Positions 23,929 through 23,983 of a stretch of DNA of 23,983 nt are shown here, piece after piece (the first letter of the stretch is position 1; the number at the start of each line of letters is the position of its first letter). A model generated the notes under the pieces. It made no database searches and had not been told where the DNA came from. It worked only from the letters and a program-made list of their open reading frames with translations. The position numbers and the translations under genes were made by a program. The stretch is from an uncultured Eubacteriales bacterium (GTDB lineage: Bacteria; Bacillota; Clostridia; Christensenellales; CAG-138): the NCBI GenBank assembly GCA_900542615.1, contig UQOG01000018.1, positions 1 to 23,983 of the forward strand, in the 5' to 3' direction.

Positions 23929-23983
23929 TTCAGCTTGTCGAGAAACCTCTGACGAATAGAAGATCGCGGCCCTTTTAGGCTTT

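Overview
The window looks like a chromosome segment of a high-GC member of the Firmicutes, probably an uncultured gut-type clostridium. The reasons are a PolC-type replicative polymerase, the Firmicutes gene order around rpsB to nusA, a T-box leader, SD sequences of the AAGGAGG type and a clostridial acidic zinc-ribbon protein beside efp. The exact family cannot be fixed from the sequence. There are no tRNAs, rRNAs, CRISPR arrays or insertion sequences that I can see.

Minus strand, read right to left (20956 down to 46): rpsB, tsf, (stem-loop), pyrH, frr, a small PASTA-like ORF, uppS, cdsA, dxr, rseP, ispG, polC, (promoter and attenuator-like hairpin), rimP, nusA, ylxR, ylxQ, a fusion ORF, tex, (Trp T-box) and trpB2. 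From rpsB to ylxQ this is close to the Bacillus subtilis order, with ispG where proS sits in Bacillus. It joins translation factors (S2, EF-Ts, Frr), UMP kinase, undecaprenyl-PP and CDP-diacylglycerol synthesis, two MEP-pathway enzymes, a site-2 protease, the replicative polymerase and the NusA operon.

The order breaks exactly where infB should begin. The ORF starts 2 nt after ylxQ, as infB usually does, and has a helical, charged N-terminus and a Pro/Ala linker like an IF-2 N-terminus. It then continues in frame into a methylenetetrahydrofolate reductase domain. No IF-2 GTPase domain, rbfA or truB follows; tex follows instead.

Plus strand (21065 to 23879): an endonuclease IV-like TIM-barrel protein, efp, an acidic zinc-ribbon protein and plsY. 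These diverge from rpsB across an AT-rich spacer of about 500 bp that holds promoters for both directions.

The points most worth a second look are: (1) the infB-position::MTHFR fusion; (2) PolC whose inserted proofreading exonuclease domain keeps its length and framework but has lost every DEDDh catalytic residue; (3) a terminator-like hairpin in the rimP-nusA leader, placed like the NusA-autoregulatory attenuator of B. subtilis; (4) a Trp T-box controlling a stand-alone trpB2, with palindromes packed around its promoter; (5) plsY, whose extended -10 box puts the transcription start at the ATG, suggesting a leaderless mRNA.
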